The notes below the pieces were generated by a model. It had not been told where the DNA came from, made no database searches, and saw only the letters and a list, made by a program, of their open reading frames with translations. DNA of 64,000 bases from Saccharopolyspora gregorii (GTDB taxonomy: Bacteria; Actinomycetota; Actinomycetes; Mycobacteriales; Pseudonocardiaceae), in contig NZ_CP059556.1 in NCBI RefSeq assembly GCF_024734405.1, positions 2,542,001 through 2,606,000 of the forward strand, given 5' to 3'. Shown here piece by piece: positions 63,901-64,000 of the stretch. The position numbers and the translations under genes are program-made. How positions within the stretch are numbered: position 1 is the first letter of the stretch; the number at the start of each line of letters is the position of its first letter.

Positions 63901-64000
63901 GTTCCTGGCCGGGCCCGACGCGCGGCGGATGCTGGAGCACTGGCGCTCCCACCTGCCGGAGCGGATCGAGGTGCTGAACCTGCCGACGGACAAGCCGCGC
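57971..64000 (+). CDS. Type I PKS-NRPS hybrid, KS-AT-DH-KR-ACP-C (3' truncated by the window)
   Basis: At least 2010 residues, open to the window end. KS: DTACSSSL Cys185, EAHGTST His320, NIGHTEA His360. AT: GHSTGE Ser631 and VPYHSARM His734; the segment is neither the malonyl HAFH nor the methylmalonyl YASH form, so the extender unit is unclear. DH: ADHRIQGTVVFP His929 and HPVLLDACF Asp1091, intact. KR: TGAFGALG near 1422, Ser in FASIAS and Tyr1579. ACP: LGLDSM Ser1739. C domain: FPLTQNQKALWF and HHIISDA (His1931, Asp1935), an active condensation motif. There is no ER or methyltransferase. One module would give an alpha,beta-unsaturated or reduced acyl unit passed to an amino acid. The ATG is at 57971; a separate cluster from that at 1-14.5 kb is likely. 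Confidence 0.95.
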   Translation, partial: MGTESSTPPHEDKIAIIGIGCRLPGGASTPAAFWRNLAAGRDCLTPTPPDRYDIGTLRSGDPAKAGRLVGGRGGYVDGFDEFDPAFFGISPREAAHMDPQQRKLLEVTWEALEDGGQRPADLAGTDVGVFIGAFTLDYKILQFGDLDFGTLAAHTATGTMMTMVSNRISHCFDFRGPSVSIDTACSSSLVSAHLACRSLRSGESELAVVGGTSLQLAPQYTISETRGGFLSPEGLSRTFDAAADGYVRSEGVAAVVLKRLADAERDGDPIYALITGSGVNQDGRTGGITVPDGDRQAELVERVCAEAGLLPGDLQYVEAHGTSTAVGDPIEANALGRALAHGHRDGDERYVGSVKTNIGHTEAAAGVVGLIKVALAVRAGRIPPHINLNELNPAIDLAALPYRIPQRLTDWPAHDGPARAGVNSFGFGGTNAHVLVEEAPAQAPVADGPTTPSVLPISARDEDALRRRVEAVRAELDGVDETGLRDLGYTLARRRQHHAARLDVVYSSADSLRERLDAHLRGEADPRVVADRCRDGGATVWAFSGMGPQWWAMGRELFEAEPVYREAVERCHAEIRDLAGWSLVDELRTPQAETRMGETWLAQPANFAVQVGLAALWRHRGVHPDAIVGHSTGEIAAFHEAGVYSLRDATTIAIHRSRLQQRLTGTGTMLAVALDEDAALERLRGRGDRVSVAAVNGPAAITLAGDEEELRALAAELEAEHVFARQLDVRVPYHSARMDPIKDELLAALAGIRPQEARVPLHLTATEDRARGPELDAEYWWRNVREPVRFRAAVDRLITAGHRTFLEIGPHPVLAHPIRECLADAGVEGIVLPSLRRREDEVEGMLTSLAALHARGAEVDWAPLHPAGRVVALPPYPWARDRYWTEPDAVAQIRLGRVDHPLLGRRLATAEPGWELALDLERSPYLADHRIQGTVVFPAAGYVEMAAQAVRALTGDDRVLLRDLEFRRALFVADGEVGKVQLALSGEDARFTIATPGGDERRAVHASGSAGIGGDGLGDAPDWSALRGADRRRLDRESCYAALDAAGYQYGPAFRAIEQVWLGDDEALARIVPTAQARDAAEHHAHPVLLDACFQTLLVPEVLRDGSGGIGIRLPLSLAELRLDPVGDRPIWVHARITARDAGELVGRLALFAEDGTPLGRIDGFRAGEVERAGSLARRTIDNWLVEPVWQPLPAVEADGASGRWLVLADRGGVGAALAARITAGGGSCHLVRPGPRYRRGDAESELRPGDRADLGRLLDELGADGPDHVLHLWNLDPASIDALGRAEIDAQAELGGYSLIALADVLQQRRRAAELHVVTRGAQAVVPGDVVAPLGAPAWGVGRVLRQQEAVRNRGKLIDLDPGRADSAADAADVLRAVAAPDEDEIAVRGNTFRTARLRPAQDLSTPLPPVLRPDGTYLVTGAFGALGRLLCRTLIKRGARRLVLISRSGVPERVEWGNQHPDSPVGGRVRFVRELEALGAHPEVVGLDITDETALTTWLAEHRRGAPQPIRGVFHLAGNLRDALVADLDREAYRAVHDPKVVGSLLLHRHLRDEPLEHFVLFASIASLLTTAGQTNYAAGNAFLDALAHHRRALGLPALSIDWGPWATGMIEEQGLVEHYRTARGMSSLTPEGGMAVLERILGQRHAQLVVATVVDWPTFLSWYPVAPPLVAELASAADAGDAGETAGFLDVFRAADPALRRDLLTERFTALVAGVLQVPPDSVDGQDGLNALGLDSMLAMELRAQIQAELGVALPVVALLGNTPVRELVQQVHDELAESAGADAGAVAAVEVFRDEHRFPLTQNQKALWFLKQLHPDGFAYNIGGAVEVRTELDPRLLAEAFGTLVARHPSLRANFLLHRGEPVQVIAPEAVPDFAVVDVRGLPWEEVHRRIVAAYRAPYDLERDPLIRFRLFQRAPDRWVLVKAVHHIISDAISTFTFIEELLALYEGLRRGAPVELPPVAASYLDFLNRQNEFLAGPDARRMLEHWRSHLPERIEVLNLPTDKPR

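Overview
The window is high-GC actinomycete DNA. GTG starts, ATGA/GTGA translational overlaps and long GC-rich shadow reading frames are all frequent. An Emb-type arabinosyltransferase, a snapalysin-like protease, DUF4232 and CotH proteins and two biosynthetic gene clusters suggest the arabinogalactan-bearing Pseudonocardiales (Saccharopolyspora- or Amycolatopsis-like). That placement is inferred; the sequence holds no rRNA or other phylogenetic marker. I saw no tRNA, CRISPR array, transposase or phage gene.

Region 1 (1-14548, all +) is the right part of a salicylate/cysteine-type NRPS cluster. It holds the C-terminal half of a tandem-methyltransferase protein, an asparagine-synthetase-like enzyme, two cytochromes P450, a stand-alone aryl-acid adenylase whose pocket residues fit salicylate, and an ArCP-Cy-A-T-Cy-A-T synthetase. 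The scaffold expected is salicyl-azoline-azoline, the aerugine/thiazostatin/pyochelin chemistry. The first adenylation domain has an atypical code. Region 2 (14.7-17.6 kb) is a fold-type-II PLP enzyme with a YheO/DauR-like regulator, divergent from an asparaginase.

Region 3 (17.7-22.8 kb) is the most unusual part: a tightly packed operon of a Crp/Fnr-like regulator, a class III nucleotide-cyclase-like protein, a P-loop NTPase with a STAND-like layout and a two-helix membrane protein. The cyclase-like protein and the NTPase share a short NTGSG-QI motif. I propose this as an undescribed nucleotide-signalling, possibly defence, system.

Region 4 (22.9-37.1 kb) contains a secreted protease, moeA with a divergent LysR gene, an NlpC/P60 hydrolase, a VTC-DUF4956-CotH operon, a cold-shock gene, a STAS mini-operon and a GABA degradation locus (gabT-gabD with a divergent PucR regulator). 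Region 5 (37.3-45.4 kb) is a surface-sugar/redox locus. A GT2, a DUF2064 transferase, a methyltransferase and an epimerase lie opposite a membrane molybdopterin oxidoreductase, a small membrane protein and an Emb-like arabinosyltransferase. Region 6 (45.6-57.4 kb) has an MFS pump/TetR pair, an enolase-superfamily dehydratase with two SDRs, an MFS/FadR pair, a secreted GH5 enzyme and small housekeeping genes. Region 7 (57971-64000) is the 5' part of a PKS-NRPS hybrid, KS-AT-DH-KR-ACP-C, running off the window.

A non-coding repeat of about 130-170 bp with a nested hairpin occurs four times (near 14.6, 26.2, 37.2 and 55.0 kb). Every copy lies between the 3' ends of convergent genes, once in reverse orientation. 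It looks like a dispersed bidirectional terminator or REP/MITE-like family.
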